Both the position numbers and the translations under genes were made by a program. Under the pieces are notes generated by a model that did not search any database, was not told the DNA's origin, and saw only the letters and a program-made list of their open reading frames with translations. A DNA stretch of 37,416 bases, from NCBI GenBank assembly GCA_903870275.1, contig CAIQCK010000099.1:1-37416 (forward strand), in the 5' to 3' direction. This document shows, one piece after another, positions 23,115 through 32,137 of the stretch. Origin of the DNA: an uncultured bacterium. GTDB lineage: Bacteria > Verrucomicrobiota > Verrucomicrobiia > CAIQCK01. Every line of letters starts with the position of its first letter. Within the stretch, counting starts at the first letter, position 1.

Positions 23115-23993
23115 ATGGCAGAAGCAGCAGGAAACCAGGAAGCGAAGGATTACGGAATTGGCGTACCGCAAAAGACCGAGGGATTTTTCCTCAAGGGCCT
23201 CGGGCATCTCGATTGGGGCATGAAGAACCGCCTCGCGCGCGTCTTCAACCCCAAGAGCGGCCGCACGGTCATGCTGGCGTTCGACCACGGCTACATCATG
23301 GGCCCGACCTCCGGCCTGGAGCGCATGGACCTGACCATCACGCCGCTGATTCCGTATGCCGACTGCCTCATGTGCACGCGCGGCGCGCTGCGGCAGATCG
23401 TGCCGCCCACGTCGAACAAACCGATCGCCCTGCGCGTGTCGGCCGGCTCGACAATCCTGACCGACCTCAATGACGAGTGCGTCATGGACATCGAGGAGTC
23501 GGTGCGGCTCAACGCCTGCCTCATGGCCGCGATGGTGGCCATCGGCGGAAAGTTCGAGGCGCTCACCATCCGCAACCTCACGCGGTTGATTGACTCCGGC
23601 AACCGCCTCAGCATCCCGACGCTCGGCGTGAACGCCGTCGGCAAGGAACTGGCGCGCGACGCGCGTTACCTCGGCCTCGCGACGCGGGTTCTGGCCGAGA
23701 ACGGCGCGCATGTCGTCAAGACCTACCACTGCTCGCCCGGCTTCGAGAAGGTCGCCGCGGCATGCCCCGTGCCGATCGTCGTCGCCGGCGGCAAGAAACT
23801 GCCGGAACTCGAAGCGCTCCAGATGGCTTACGAGGCAATTGACCAGGGCGCCGCGGGCATGGACATGGGCCGCAACGTCTTCCAGGCTGAGCATCCCGTC
23901 GCGATGATCCAGGCCGTGCGCGGCGTCGTGCACGACAATCTGAAGGCCAAGGAAGCGTTCGATCTCTACCAGACGATCAAGAACAAGAAGTAA
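23115..23993 (+). CDS. lsrF: LsrF-type aldolase/thiolase (3-hydroxy-5-phosphonooxypentane-2,4-dione thiolase family)
   Basis: A 292-residue class I aldolase-fold protein that is colinear with E. coli LsrF (291 residues). Shared blocks are DYGIGVPQKTEGFFLKG, DWGMKNRLARVFNP, SGRTVMLAFDHGYIMGPT, LMCTRGALRQIVPP, VPIVVAGGKKLPELEAL, GMDMGRNVFQAEHPVAMIQA and VVHDNLKAKEA. The Schiff-base lysine is Lys202 in HVVKTYHCSPGF, matching LsrF Lys203. AGGAG eight bases before ATG 23115. LsrF transfers an acetyl group from phosphorylated AI-2 product to CoA. Here no lsrK, lsrG or lsr transporter is visible, and the neighbours are dhaK and dhaL, so a related phospho-ketose cleavage is equally possible. The symbol marks family, not proven reaction. 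Confidence 0.85.
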   Translation: MAEAAGNQEAKDYGIGVPQKTEGFFLKGLGHLDWGMKNRLARVFNPKSGRTVMLAFDHGYIMGPTSGLERMDLTITPLIPYADCLMCTRGALRQIVPPTSNKPIALRVSAGSTILTDLNDECVMDIEESVRLNACLMAAMVAIGGKFEALTIRNLTRLIDSGNRLSIPTLGVNAVGKELARDARYLGLATRVLAENGAHVVKTYHCSPGFEKVAAACPVPIVVAGGKKLPELEALQMAYEAIDQGAAGMDMGRNVFQAEHPVAMIQAVRGVVHDNLKAKEAFDLYQTIKNKK

Positions 23994-24026
23994 TTCCGGT
24001 CGTCGCTCGCGAACGATTCGCAAACG

Positions 24027-24063
24027 AAAAGGCCCGCGCATCTCCATGCGCGGGCCTTTTTCT
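24027..24063. terminator. Strong rho-independent terminator, bidirectional
   Basis: GGCCCGCGCAT...ATGCGCGGGCC with a CTCC loop, A-run on the left and T-run on the right, 33 bases after the lsrF stop. It also lies after the converging GH99-like gene on the minus strand, whose read-through product would end in TTTTCGTTT, so it probably serves both operons. Confidence 0.95.
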
Positions 24064-24106
24064 TAACAGATAAAACAACGACTGATCGGAGCTATCAAGA
24101 GCTTTG

Positions 24107-25324
24107 CTACTTGCACGCGCCAAACACGTCGCGCACCGCTTCGAGGTATTTCAAGCCGTTGACCGTGTCCGGCTCCAGATAGCTGCCCTCGGTCCACTCG
24201 TTCCAGCAATTGATGTTCAAAATCCGCGGGCCGTTCTTGCGGGCGAGCAACCGTTGCTTTGTCATCTCCAGCGCCTTGCGGAAGCGCTCGGGCGTGTTGC
24301 CGCCGATGGTGTTCGTGAACGGGTAGCCGAAATTGCCAAACTCGTCCTCCTGGCAGGCGCGCGGACTGGAATCCCAACCCATCGTCACGTTCGGAAAATA
24401 CGGCACGCCGAACATCGCCTCCGCCTTCGTCCAGTATTCGAAGTAACGGTCGCGCATCTCATCGTAATCCGTCTGCTGCTTCGGCAAGGCCGCGTGATGA
24501 ATCCACACGTAGGACGTGACCGAGTCGAAACCGAGGTCGTGGACCAGTTTCTCCGGGTCCGCCACCTTTTGCTCGCCGGGCAGAATGGTCCGCCCCCACA
24601 CCACCGCGTTCAGGTGCAAGCCCGGCAAACCCGCGGCGCGGGCCTTGGCGCGAAACTTGTCCAGCGCGGCGCGCGTGGCCTCGACGGAGCCGAAATTCGA
24701 CAGCAACTTGGACAGATCGTAGAACGAAAAATACGGCCGCCCGTCAATCCGCCAATAAGACGGCTGCAAGAAGTAATCCCGGATGACGTGGTCGCAAATC
24801 CTGTCGAAGCTTTCCGGCGTCACCTTGCCGGGAAAGAGCAACGGGTGTTTGCCCACGCGCCGCGCCGGTTGAATGTCGGTCCAGTCGTGATTGGCCCACA
24901 TCAAGCCGAACTTGACGCGTTGGTTGTTCGGCGCTTTGAGATAGCCCCGATCCAAACAGTTGTTGAGGAACGGGCCGTCGTCGTAGTAATACCAGTCGAA
25001 GATGGACGCTCCGATGCCATGGTCGGCGGCGGCGGCGATTTTCTTCGCCATGACCTTCGGGTCCGACTCATCCACGTAGCCCCATAACGGCACTTTCGGC
25101 TGCTGATGACCGGGAAACCGCGGCTTGGCGGCTTTCACCAACTCCCATTCGCACCACCCCTCCCCTTTCATTTTCGTGTTACGGGCGTCGCCGGGGTGGT
25201 AGTTCGCAAAGTAATAGCTGGCCACGGTAATGGACGAAGGCGCGCTCGCCTCCTCTCCACCGCGCGCGACAGCGCCCAAACCCGCTGCGGCAACGAAAAC
25301 CAGCATGCATGTTGTCAGTTTCAT
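24107..25324 (-). CDS. GH99-like (WbsX-type) secreted protein
   Basis: A 405-residue protein, start 25324 (MKLTTCMLVFVAAAGLGAVA, signal peptide). Mature motifs are VASYYFANYHPGDARNT, GASIFDWYYYDDGPFLNN, LMWANHDWTD, YWRIDGRPYFSFYDLSKLL, DSVTSYVWIHH, MGWDSSPRACQ, and near the C-terminus ILNINCWNEWTEGSYLEPDT. The WNEWxEGxxLEP motif and the order of motifs are those of the glycoside-hydrolase-99-like / WbsX family, which includes endo-mannosidase-like and glycan-modifying proteins. It is the last gene of the minus-strand glycan operon, 48 bases after the lipocalin-like gene, and ends near the shared terminator. Probably periplasmic or secreted; exact linkage cleaved is unknown. Confidence 0.85.
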   Translation of the reverse strand: MKLTTCMLVFVAAAGLGAVARGGEEASAPSSITVASYYFANYHPGDARNTKMKGEGWCEWELVKAAKPRFPGHQQPKVPLWGYVDESDPKVMAKKIAAAADHGIGASIFDWYYYDDGPFLNNCLDRGYLKAPNNQRVKFGLMWANHDWTDIQPARRVGKHPLLFPGKVTPESFDRICDHVIRDYFLQPSYWRIDGRPYFSFYDLSKLLSNFGSVEATRAALDKFRAKARAAGLPGLHLNAVVWGRTILPGEQKVADPEKLVHDLGFDSVTSYVWIHHAALPKQQTDYDEMRDRYFEYWTKAEAMFGVPYFPNVTMGWDSSPRACQEDEFGNFGYPFTNTIGGNTPERFRKALEMTKQRLLARKNGPRILNINCWNEWTEGSYLEPDTVNGLKYLEAVRDVFGACK

Positions 25325-25372
25325 TATTCCAATTTCCTTTGATCGTTTCTCCGCTTGCAACCAGTCCAGCGT

Positions 25373-25912
25373 CTATTGAACCCGCTGCCAAGTCAACCGG
25401 CGCGAGTGTTTCTCGCCATTGGCCTTGAAGGGCGGCGGCTCAAGGATCAGTTTGTCGCCCGAAAGTGTGAACTTCCGCCGTTGCTCGCCGCCTTCCCAGT
25501 TCGGCAACAAGCTGCCTTCAACGTGATGAATCACGATGCCCTCGCGCTCGTGTACCTCGTAGGTTCCAAAATAAGCCGCGTAGCCGACAAACGCCGTCTT
25601 GGCCTCCGCTGGCGTCGCGCGGTGGACGTCCTCGGAAGCCAGGCGCGGCCGCCCGCGACGCATCGCCTGCGCCGCCATGTGGCCGGCGGCGTCATACGTC
25701 AACATGCCGGCGGGTTCGGGTCCAAAATCCAACGGATCAACCAGTTTTCCGCTGGCGTCGCGCTCCTCGATGGACACCAGCTTCCACGTACCGACCAACT
25801 GGCTCGCGCCCGGAGGCGACGACTCGGCGGAAATTGCGCTCGACACGTCCAAAGCAAGCCATGTCAGAGCCACAACGGGGAGCAGCCACAAATGAATGTG
25901 TTTTGTCTTCAT
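25373..25912 (-). CDS. Secreted lipocalin-like domain protein
   Basis: A 179-residue protein with an N-terminal signal (MKTKHIHLWLLPVVALTWLA) and a lipocalin-5-like barrel. The opening QLVGTWKLVSIEERDASGK and the strand AGMLTYDAAGHMAAQAMR are typical, as is the DVHRATPAEAKTAFVGYAAY helix and FGTYEVHE. Function in the family is not established; ligand binding is assumed from fold. It lies 13 bases downstream of the MGH1-like hydrolase gene and 48 bases before the GH99-like gene, so it is part of the same transcription unit. Confidence 0.85.
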   Translation of the reverse strand: MKTKHIHLWLLPVVALTWLALDVSSAISAESSPPGASQLVGTWKLVSIEERDASGKLVDPLDFGPEPAGMLTYDAAGHMAAQAMRRGRPRLASEDVHRATPAEAKTAFVGYAAYFGTYEVHEREGIVIHHVEGSLLPNWEGGEQRRKFTLSGDKLILEPPPFKANGEKHSRRLTWQRVQ

Positions 25913-25925
25913 AATTTTCTTTCTG

Positions 25926-27791
25926 TCAAGGGTTGCCGGCAGCGCGGTCGCGGCGCGGCGTCTTCACGTCGTCGAGCACGGCCAGCAACGCGAGGTAGTT
26001 GTCCACCAGCAATCCTTCGTAGCCGTGGCAACCGCCCCGCCAATCGCGCCAGTCGCGCGACATGCCGTTCTCGCCGAACCCCTGGAACTCGCCCCGCGCG
26101 TAGCCCGCCAGCATCGGATCGAGAATGCGCCGCGCGTCCTCGACGCGACCGAGTTGGTAGAGCGCCTTCAGCGTGAAGTAAACGTAGCAGCCGGTGGCGC
26201 CGCCATTCTCGTAATACTGAAACCCGTCGCTGCCGTCATCGAGGCGCGGCACGCCATGCACCTGCGGCGGGGTGTCGTGCAGGACATAATCGCCTTTCTT
26301 GACCGGCACGAGATTGCCCGGCAAGCCGAGGGCGAAGTTGGCATAGCCGACCTCCTTCATCTTCGCCAGCAGCCGGTCCATGACGGCGTTGGCAGTCGGG
26401 TCGTCGAGCAATCCGCAGGTGATCGCGACACCCTGCACGAACGTGAACCAGTAATCATGAAGCTGGCCATCGGCGCTTTTCCAGCCCGCGAGCACGCCGG
26501 TGGCTGGATTGAGGAACGTCGGCGCATACGCAGCGCGGAGCTTGGCGGCTTTGTCCGTGAAGACTGTCGCGTCGTCGTTGTGCTTCAGTTGCCGGGCGAG
26601 ATTCGCAAACATCCGGCAGGCGCGGTAGGCCAGCGCGTTCGAGTAAGCGTCCTCGTGGCCGAAGTTGATCGTGTCCCACCAGTTCGCCGGACGCTTTTCG
26701 CGCAACGGCCGGTCGCCGAAGTTGCCCGTGCCGGGATATTCGATGAGACCGTTGCCATCCTTGTCGGCGGCCATCATTTCGCGCGCCCACGCGAGGAGCT
26801 TGTCGTAGTTGGCAGCGGCCCATTTCAAGTCGTTCGCTCCCTCGACGTAGTTGCACGCCGAGATGAGCAGCGATGGATAAGAATCGAGTGAGTTCCACGG
26901 CGTCAACCACCCGGCGATATCCGCGCCGCCCGTCGAGCCGTAGCCGATCTGGCCATAGCCTTTGGCGCCGCCAAGGTAGCGGTCCAGTGTCATGCGGATC
27001 AGGTCGAGACAGGTCAGGTTGCCGACGAGCGCCGGCGTGCGCCGCGCGATTTCGGAATACTTGAACAGCGTGAAGGCGCACGGATCGCTCGCGGAATTGT
27101 TGGCGAGCATCTGAACGCGCGGGTTGACCTGCAAGATGTTGAGCCAATCGCGCCGAAACCCGTCGTAGCGGGCGTCCTTCTCAATGCCCGGCAGCTTCGG
27201 ATAAATCGCCGCCACTTCCAACCGATACTCGACGTGCGGCTGCTTCGCCGTCGCCGGCGGAAACGCGACACCTACAAATGGCGGCTTGATGTGCCGCCGG
27301 GCGTCGTAGTCGAGCTGCGCACCGTGGACGTTGCACGTAATGCGCGCCGATCCCATGTCCGGCAGATGGAGCACGCACGGCAGCGCCACGCGCCTTTCCC
27401 CGGGCCGCATCAGCCCCAGCAACGTCGCGTGATTTGCCTTCTGGTTAAACGTCAGCGTCAGCGGCGGCATTTCGCCCTCCGGCACGAAATCGGAGCGCAA
27501 AGTCAGCGTCCGTTCGCCGCATATGACACGCCAGATGGGCTTGCCGTTGAGTTTGTAACTGAATCGCCCGTCCAGTTCCAATCCCGACACGGCAACGGCG
27601 TTCGTTTCCACGGCCACCGGGTTTTGTTGAACCTTGCCCTGACCAAGCGAGTCCAGGGCGAAAAAGCTGAATGCCGGCGCGCTCCCCGACAAACCAACGG
27701 CCAAATGGCGCGATTGAAATGCCGGTTCCGCCGCGGCAGCCGCGACAGACATCGCCATCAATACAACCCATGACCGCGTCGTTATCATCAT
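25926..27791 (-). CDS. Secreted GH63/MGH1-like (alpha/alpha)6 glycoside hydrolase
   Basis: A 621-residue protein whose ATG at 27791 overlaps the stop of the UroD-family gene (ATGA). Signal peptide MMITTRSWVVLMAMSVAAAA. Residues 20-200 form a beta-rich N-terminal domain (GLELDGRFSYKLNGKPIWRV). The rest is helical with motifs of the mannosylglycerate-hydrolase-like GH63 group: GQIGYGSTGGADIAGWLTPW, DKDGNGLIEYPGTGN, NWWDTINFGHEDAYSNALAY, GVLAGWKSADGQLHDYWFTF and DDGSDGFQYYENGGATGCYV. Acidic residues in GHEDAY and DDGSD are candidate catalytic groups. An upstream frame extends far into the neighbouring gene and is not credible. Likely removes glucosyl, mannosyl or rhamnosyl units after debranching; substrate unknown. 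Confidence 0.83.
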   Translation of the reverse strand: MMITTRSWVVLMAMSVAAAAAEPAFQSRHLAVGLSGSAPAFSFFALDSLGQGKVQQNPVAVETNAVAVSGLELDGRFSYKLNGKPIWRVICGERTLTLRSDFVPEGEMPPLTLTFNQKANHATLLGLMRPGERRVALPCVLHLPDMGSARITCNVHGAQLDYDARRHIKPPFVGVAFPPATAKQPHVEYRLEVAAIYPKLPGIEKDARYDGFRRDWLNILQVNPRVQMLANNSASDPCAFTLFKYSEIARRTPALVGNLTCLDLIRMTLDRYLGGAKGYGQIGYGSTGGADIAGWLTPWNSLDSYPSLLISACNYVEGANDLKWAAANYDKLLAWAREMMAADKDGNGLIEYPGTGNFGDRPLREKRPANWWDTINFGHEDAYSNALAYRACRMFANLARQLKHNDDATVFTDKAAKLRAAYAPTFLNPATGVLAGWKSADGQLHDYWFTFVQGVAITCGLLDDPTANAVMDRLLAKMKEVGYANFALGLPGNLVPVKKGDYVLHDTPPQVHGVPRLDDGSDGFQYYENGGATGCYVYFTLKALYQLGRVEDARRILDPMLAGYARGEFQGFGENGMSRDWRDWRGGCHGYEGLLVDNYLALLAVLDDVKTPRRDRAAGNP

Positions 27792-28777
27792 CGCCCAGTA
27801 TATTCTTCGAGCAATCGCAAATACAGCCGGTATTGCTCCATGGAAACCGCTGGCGGCGTCTGGTGATCCACGCTCGGAATGAAGCCGCCGCTCTTCATCA
27901 ACGGTCCGAGCCGCTCGAATTCCGCCCGCATCGCTGCTTCGCCCCGGTCCATCGTCAGCTTGTTGAAGTGGCCAACCATTCGCAGCGTTGGAAACTGCTG
28001 CCGCAACTTCATCCCGTCCACACCGGCCTGGCGTTCCAACGGCAACACGCCGGCCACGCCGACGCTTTGCAACCACGGCGCCAGTTGCGTCACTTCGCCG
28101 TCCGTGTCCACGATGAGCGGGATGTTCAACTCTTCGAGCACCGCGATCAGCCGGCGGTAATACGGTGCCAGAAACTCCTCGAACACCTGCTGCGAAATCA
28201 TCGGCCCGTGGTTGTAGCTCATGTCCTCCGCCAGCGTCATGAACGTCGGCACGCAGACCTTCGCCATCTGCCGGACGAGCCGCAGGTTGAACTCCGTCAG
28301 GTCGTGGTTCATCGCGTGGACCAGTTCCGGCTGGTCGTAGAACGCGTAACTCAACCGCTCGATGTTCATCAACGTCCGCGGAAACCAAAACCAGCCCTCC
28401 AGCGTCGCCCACACCACCGCGTCGCCGCGCGTCTGCCGCGCCGCCCACGGCCGCATCGCCTCGATGGCGGCGGAGTGGTCCGGATAAAGCCGCGGTTTGA
28501 CGCGCCGGTAATCGTCCATGTTCGCGACGATGCCCTCGACATGATGCTGCGTCGCCTCGATTGTCGCCTCCGTGGTGCTGAACCAGAACTGCTGGTACGG
28601 ATCGAGGCCGAAATACTGTGCGATGCCAAACACGTCGCCGAACTTCAACTCGCGCGGCAATCCCTCGCCGTGCCAGCGCGCGATGGTTTCGTCCCACCAC
28701 ATGGCCCATTCCCAACGCGGCAGCCGGTCCACCGGCTGGAAGTTCATCACGGCGCGGAAGCGTTCGACGTGGTTCAT
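27788..28777 (-). CDS. Uroporphyrinogen decarboxylase (URO-D) family protein in a glycan operon
   Basis: A 329-residue cytoplasmic protein (no signal) of the URO-D/MtaA fold: MNHVERFRAVMNFQPVDRLP start, MAKVCVPTFMTLAEDMSYNH, FEEFLAPYYRRLIAVLEELN, IPLIVDTDGEVTQLAPWLQS, GVAGVLPLERQAGVDGMKLR and GFIPSVDHQTPPAVSMEQYR. True haem-pathway HemE residues and the HxC zinc-thiol motif of corrinoid methyltransferases (MtaA/MtbA) are not seen; the equivalent place reads VDTDGEV. Family members of this sort are frequent in Verrucomicrobiota, Planctomycetota and Bacteroidota sugar loci without known function. It is joined by ATGA overlaps at both ends (28774-28777 with the GH106 gene, 27788-27791 with the MGH1-like gene), so it is tightly co-expressed with secreted glycosidases. 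Confidence 0.85.
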   Translation of the reverse strand: MNHVERFRAVMNFQPVDRLPRWEWAMWWDETIARWHGEGLPRELKFGDVFGIAQYFGLDPYQQFWFSTTEATIEATQHHVEGIVANMDDYRRVKPRLYPDHSAAIEAMRPWAARQTRGDAVVWATLEGWFWFPRTLMNIERLSYAFYDQPELVHAMNHDLTEFNLRLVRQMAKVCVPTFMTLAEDMSYNHGPMISQQVFEEFLAPYYRRLIAVLEELNIPLIVDTDGEVTQLAPWLQSVGVAGVLPLERQAGVDGMKLRQQFPTLRMVGHFNKLTMDRGEAAMRAEFERLGPLMKSGGFIPSVDHQTPPAVSMEQYRLYLRLLEEYTGR

Positions 28778-31700
28778 CGAGCGTCTCCTTCCGTCAGAAT
28801 CCGCACCGGCCCGAACAAACCCGACGGCGTTAGCGGCGTGTCCTTGGTCAACTTGCGGATGTTGGTTTTCGTGAGCCGCTTCTCCGGCGGCAGCGAGGCG
28901 TCCCCGATGATGCGGTTGGGCCAGAAGTTGACGACCTCAACTTCGAGCACGTTGCCCGATGGCTTGATCGCGCCAGTCGCCTCCACGCGGAACGGCGGCG
29001 ACCAGACAACGCCCAGCGGGCGGCCGTTGAGGCGGATTTCGGCCAGCTCACGCAGGTCGCCGAGGTCGAGGAACATTTTGCATTTTGGATTTTGAATTTT
29101 GGATGGGTCCAAGTCGAACTGCTTCGTATAGGTGGCGGTGCCGGAGTAGAAACGGATACCGTCCTCGGATCGCTTCGTCCAACCCTCCAGCTTGTCAAAC
29201 ATCACCGATGCCGGTCCGCCCCAACGTGGATCGAACTTCACCGTCCACGCGCCGCCGATCTCCGACACAGGCTTGTACACCGAGAAGTTTTTCGCACTGT
29301 CGGCGTGTTGCTCGGTCTTTGTCCTGAAAACGATGAACATAGAACCGCATGGAGCGAACTCCAACGGAACGATCGTCCGTTCGCCCTCTTCTCGAAACTC
29401 CGGCAGCCCGCGGATTTCCCCTTTGACCGCGTCCCACAACTCCGGCGCTTGGCCGGCGACGCGAAACGCGCAGGTGACACGCTCGGCGCGGTTGGTGCGG
29501 TTGGCGATAAAATAGATGTCGGCGCTGCCGTCGCGACGATGAATGTAATCGAGGTCGGTCTGCGCGTCACCGCCGCTGAACTCGAAGTCGGGCTTCACGC
29601 CGGCGGCCAGCAGGACTTCGCGACCGGTCTTGCCAGCAACAACGCGGCCTTTGTCCCAAAGCGCCAATGCAATCTCTCTCACCTCCGCGTCGCTGTCCGC
29701 CAGGCTCTCGGCCTCCGTCGGTTTCGGGCCGACCACCGTCGCGCCGGTTTCGACCAACTCCTTCACCTTTCGCAGCACGGCCAGCGAGATGGCCTTTTGG
29801 TCCCGCAACACCAGCACGCGATAGCTCATGCCGTCGGGCAGCACGATGCGGCCGTCCTTCACCGCCGCGCGCGTCAACAGCGCCTCCTCGGTGATGACGT
29901 CGTAGTCGAAGCCGGGCAACACGTGCGCAGGGTCGGTGCGTTTGTGCTGAGCAAAGTTCGGGGCGTGGTCGCCGTAGTAATAACAAGCGTCGGCAACAAA
30001 CAGGCCGCGTTGAAGCATCGCCTGGCAACGGTTGATGTAGCTGAAGAACGGCGCGGATTTGTCCCACCACGTCACGTTCGGATTCAGATGTGTGCCGGCG
30101 AAATACTGGAGGCCGGGCATTCCGTATTCGGCCGGCGAGCAGACAAACGCGTGCCAGACCAGCAGGTTCAATCCCTCGCAACAGGCTTTGTCAAACGACG
30201 GCTTGAGATTGTCCCAGAGCGTTTCCTGCCAGTGCGGGCCGATGGTGGTGAAACCTTCGGCGATCACCAGCCGCCGGCCGTAGGTGTGCGCGGCCGAAGC
30301 GGGCTGTTTGACGAAGAAGCGGTTCGCGTCGCCGATGCGGTGACGCCACGACCACGCCCAAAACTCGCTCATCGGCGCGTCGTCAAAACCGAGGCAGCGT
30401 TGCGCGTCAATCGGCACTGCGTGCGGCCCGCCGCTCTCCGGGTGAATGAGCAGCCCGTGCTTGTGCGCGCCGTCACGGAACGGACGGTAGTGATTGTCAA
30501 TCGCGAGGTCGCCAAGCGTCTTGCGGAAGTCGTGGAGAAAACGGTTGCTCGCGCCGCGGCTCTCAACAATGCGACCCGCGAGCACCGGCGTCCACGGTAG
30601 CAGGTCGTAACCACGCCGCTTCCGAAACTCTTCGCGCATCGTTGGCGTCCAGTTCAGCGGCTCGACCTCCCAACTGTCGGTGTGCAGATACTTCAGCGTC
30701 CTGCCCGCGAGCGGGCCGGCGTCGGCGATGAGCGGCTCCACCACCGCGTCCCAATAGTGGCGGAACGCGCCTGCGTCGAGTACGTCCAGCGCAAAACCAT
30801 CCCATCCTTCGCTGCACGTCGAGACGTGCGAATGATCGCCGATGGTGCAACCGAAGCGGAGCACCTGCCACGCGCCAGCCGGCGCGTCCCAACGCAACGT
30901 CCCGTCCTTGTCGAGTTTCGCGGTGAGGTCGAGCACATCGCCGGGGCGCGCGTCCTCCTCGCCCGGCTTGGCGGGCGCGTCCTCGAACAACAACGACGTG
31001 TCCGGCGCGGAAAAATGCAGCGGCTTGTGGCCGGCTTTCTGCTCCCAGTTCTGAAGCGTCCGCCGTTTCGCGCCGCTGGGCCATGAACCTTCCTTGCCGG
31101 CGAGTTTCAACTCCGCGATCTGCGCGTTGCGCGGCGATTGCGGAAATCGCGGATCGCTGGAACTGAAGATGACGAACCGGAACACGCGGCCGGTGACGGC
31201 GTCAAAAACGGCGACCGTTTCTTTTGTCGCGTCGGCGACGAACGCTTTGACCGGACGAAATGTTTTGCCGTCGTCTGACACCTGCAACTCGCACTCGCGC
31301 GGACCGTAGCCGGAGCGCGGCGTCAGCGTGAGCCGTTCCGCGCCGATCGGCGCGACGAACTCGAACTGCACCCACTCCGGCCGTTCGTGCGAAGGGCCTT
31401 CGCCGGCCTTGCTGCCGCCGGAAACCCAGAAGGTCGCCGGGTCGCCGTCCGCGAGCAGTTGGGCGCCGTGGCCACTCAGTTCGGAACTGGCCTTGACGCC
31501 GCTGAAAACGTTCTTCGTCTCCGCCGGCTTCAACCGATACGCGACCACGAACGTGTCGCGGTAGTAGCCGTCGCGACTTGGCGACTCCGGCAGTTTCTGC
31601 GCGACCGCGGACGGCCCGGTCACACGCACCTCAGACCAAACGAGCTTCTTCGCCGCGTCTTCGGCCGTCACCATCGGCCCGCCGAGGTTCCAACCGCTCT

Positions 31701-32055
31701 GGATGTTCAGGCTGATCTCCAAACCGAGCCGGTTCGCCTCGCGCAGGCAGTGCTTGTAAACCTCGCGCCACTCCGGCGAGAAGAACGTCGGGCCGTGCGG
31801 CGCGCGCTCGTTTCCGTCCTGACTGGAGCCGTCGGCGTCGAAGATGACCGCGCCGCCGAACCCCTTGGCCTTCATCTCTTCAAGGTCGCGCGTGACGGCC
31901 TGCTTGGTGACACAACTGTTGAGCCACCACCAATAGGCGCGCAACCGCGCGTCGCGGGGCGGCGAAGCAAAGGCTCCCGCCAGATCATCCGCAGCCATGG
32001 CCGCGGTCGCCACCGCGCCAAGCACGAGCAGTGTCCATACCAGACGCATCTTCAT
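28774..32055 (-). CDS. Secreted GH106 alpha-L-rhamnosidase-type hydrolase (with discoidin-like domain)
   Basis: A 1093-residue protein, start 32055, signal MKMRLVWTLLVLGAVATAAM. The GH106-type catalytic part includes RAYWWWLNSCVTKQAVTRDL, LGLEISLNIQSGWNLGGPMV, LHTDSWEVEPLNWTPTMREE, RRGYDLLPWTPVLAGRIVES, LIHPESGGPHAVPID and LVIAEGFTTIGPHWQETLWD. An F5/8-type-C-like segment is inserted at about 190-325 (SSELSGHGAQLLADGDPATF). The C-terminus has a beta-sandwich (MFLDLGDLRELAEIRLNGRP, LGVVWSPPFRVEATG). GH106 enzymes remove alpha-L-rhamnose from rhamnogalacturonan-type or other plant or microbial glycans. It follows a paralogous GH106 gene by 82 bases and overlaps the UroD gene by ATGA. A 7-nt repeat encodes SKIQNPKCKM before the last sandwich. 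Confidence 0.9.
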   Translation of the reverse strand: MKMRLVWTLLVLGAVATAAMAADDLAGAFASPPRDARLRAYWWWLNSCVTKQAVTRDLEEMKAKGFGGAVIFDADGSSQDGNERAPHGPTFFSPEWREVYKHCLREANRLGLEISLNIQSGWNLGGPMVTAEDAAKKLVWSEVRVTGPSAVAQKLPESPSRDGYYRDTFVVAYRLKPAETKNVFSGVKASSELSGHGAQLLADGDPATFWVSGGSKAGEGPSHERPEWVQFEFVAPIGAERLTLTPRSGYGPRECELQVSDDGKTFRPVKAFVADATKETVAVFDAVTGRVFRFVIFSSSDPRFPQSPRNAQIAELKLAGKEGSWPSGAKRRTLQNWEQKAGHKPLHFSAPDTSLLFEDAPAKPGEEDARPGDVLDLTAKLDKDGTLRWDAPAGAWQVLRFGCTIGDHSHVSTCSEGWDGFALDVLDAGAFRHYWDAVVEPLIADAGPLAGRTLKYLHTDSWEVEPLNWTPTMREEFRKRRGYDLLPWTPVLAGRIVESRGASNRFLHDFRKTLGDLAIDNHYRPFRDGAHKHGLLIHPESGGPHAVPIDAQRCLGFDDAPMSEFWAWSWRHRIGDANRFFVKQPASAAHTYGRRLVIAEGFTTIGPHWQETLWDNLKPSFDKACCEGLNLLVWHAFVCSPAEYGMPGLQYFAGTHLNPNVTWWDKSAPFFSYINRCQAMLQRGLFVADACYYYGDHAPNFAQHKRTDPAHVLPGFDYDVITEEALLTRAAVKDGRIVLPDGMSYRVLVLRDQKAISLAVLRKVKELVETGATVVGPKPTEAESLADSDAEVREIALALWDKGRVVAGKTGREVLLAAGVKPDFEFSGGDAQTDLDYIHRRDGSADIYFIANRTNRAERVTCAFRVAGQAPELWDAVKGEIRGLPEFREEGERTIVPLEFAPCGSMFIVFRTKTEQHADSAKNFSVYKPVSEIGGAWTVKFDPRWGGPASVMFDKLEGWTKRSEDGIRFYSGTATYTKQFDLDPSKIQNPKCKMFLDLGDLRELAEIRLNGRPLGVVWSPPFRVEATGAIKPSGNVLEVEVVNFWPNRIIGDASLPPEKRLTKTNIRKLTKDTPLTPSGLFGPVRILTEGDAR
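29074..29104 (-). repeat. In-frame 7-nt tandem repeat in the second GH106 gene
   Basis: In gene sense: ATCCAAA ATTCAAA ATCCAAA ATGCAAA ATG, encoding SKIQNPKCKM directly before FLDLGDLRELA. It is imperfect compared with the copy in the neighbouring GH106 gene, and at the equivalent protein position. Confidence 0.85.
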
Positions 32056-32137
32056 AAAACTCTCCGCAACTCACACTCGCCACTTGCATCTGCAACCACT
32101 AGTCGGTTTTTCAATTCTGGCCGCACCGGACCCGACT

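Noticed and set aside
23115..23993. Quorum-sensing AI-2 (lsr) operon
   Set aside because: Only an LsrF-type enzyme is present; no LsrK, LsrG, LsrR or transporter genes are seen, so AI-2 processing is not supported.
27792..28715. 308-codon N-terminal extension of the MGH1-like gene
   Set aside because: It lies entirely within the UroD-family gene in another frame, whereas the ATG at 27791 gives a signal peptide and an ATGA overlap.
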